Assembly: GCA_022710815.1 (NCBI GenBank)
Contig: JAKLGF010000020.1
Location: 1 to 6,834, forward strand
Source of the DNA: Patescibacteria group bacterium
Lineage (GTDB): Bacteria; Patescibacteriota; Minisyncoccia; Minisyncoccales; JAGOPM01
Reading direction: 5' to 3'
Length of the DNA: 6,834 nucleotides
Below, piece after piece: positions 6,651-6,834 of the stretch. Position 1 is the stretch's first letter; every line of letters begins with the position of its first letter. Position numbers and translations under genes: made by a program. The notes below the pieces were generated by a model, which was not told the DNA's origin, did no database searches, and saw only the letters and a program-made list of their open reading frames with translations.

Positions 6651-6834
6651 TTAAAAACCTGATTTTTTAAGATAATATTGCTCTCTTCTCTCCATTTTGA
6701 GAGCTTGGGCCTGGGTCTTTTCATGATCATAGCCACAAGTATGCAGAATGCCATGAATAATCATAAGAGCCATTTCTTGCTGAAAACTTTTCTTAAATTC
6801 TCCAGCATTCTTTTTAACAACCTGGGGACAGATA
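6651..6834 (-). CDS. ybeY: Endoribonuclease / rRNA maturation factor YbeY (3' part; start outside window)
   Basis: The last 60 codons and TAA stop of a gene that enters from the right edge. The frame reads ICPQVVKKNA at the edge, fitting the IxIxxxxV strand of YbeY, then a helix EFKKSFQQEMALMII, then HGILHTCGYDH (positions 27-37 of the visible part). This is the H-x3-H-x5-H zinc site that defines the family. A charged C-terminal helix follows, ending LKKSGF. YbeY is a single-strand-specific metalloendoribonuclease needed for 16S rRNA 3' end processing and ribosome quality control. It acts in the cytoplasm. About the first 80-100 residues are outside the window. All three histidines are present, so the enzyme looks intact. 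It is followed after 57 nt by ftsA on the same strand. The usual LL between the second histidine and the glycine is TC here. The call is firm on the motif. Confidence 0.93.
   Translation of the reverse strand, partial: ICPQVVKKNAGEFKKSFQQEMALMIIHGILHTCGYDHEKTQAQALKMERREQYYLKKSGF

Overview
The window is an AT-rich, densely packed piece of bacterial chromosome in which every supported gene lies on the minus strand. Reading right to left (the direction of transcription), the order is: the 3' end of ybeY, ftsA, ftsZ, a short comEC, a glycosyltransferase-like gene, a ten-helix EamA/DMT-type transporter, and the 5' part of a membrane-anchored glycoside hydrolase. Gaps are 3-4 nt or short overlaps throughout, except for 57 nt between ybeY and ftsA. 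No stretch over 300 bases lacks a gene, and there is no sign of tRNA, rRNA, CRISPR or insertion-sequence material.

The gene content and style suggest an uncultivated member of the Candidate Phyla Radiation (Patescibacteria), most likely Parcubacteria-like. The reasons are compact genes, poor Shine-Dalgarno sites, a stripped-down ftsA-ftsZ pair outside a full dcw cluster, a ComEC without the extracellular nuclease-like domain, and a glycoside hydrolase style I associate with these genomes. This is inference from gene families, not a phylogenetic placement. No internal TGA interrupts the genes and one gene ends in TGA, so there is no sign of the TGA-to-glycine code found in some CPR lineages.

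Region by region: 6651-6834 encodes the metal-binding C-terminus of the rRNA-processing factor YbeY. 4371-6593 encodes the division pair: FtsA has its C-terminal membrane-targeting helix, but FtsZ ends right after its globular domain and lacks the C-terminal tail that normally binds FtsA. 2900-4378 encodes a ComEC-type DNA-uptake channel that overlaps ftsZ by 8 nt and carries a terminator-like hairpin near its 5' end. 1-2895 encodes three genes that read like a surface-glycan or glycolipid module: a MurG/MGDG-synthase-like GT-B enzyme, a multi-pass DMT transporter, and a signal-anchored clan GH-A hydrolase.

The points most worth a second look are the tail-less FtsZ with an altered tubulin signature (GGGTGTY), the terminator-like hairpin inside the start of comEC, and the glycosyltransferase-transporter-hydrolase set attached to the division genes. 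I see no clearly new defence or mobile system.
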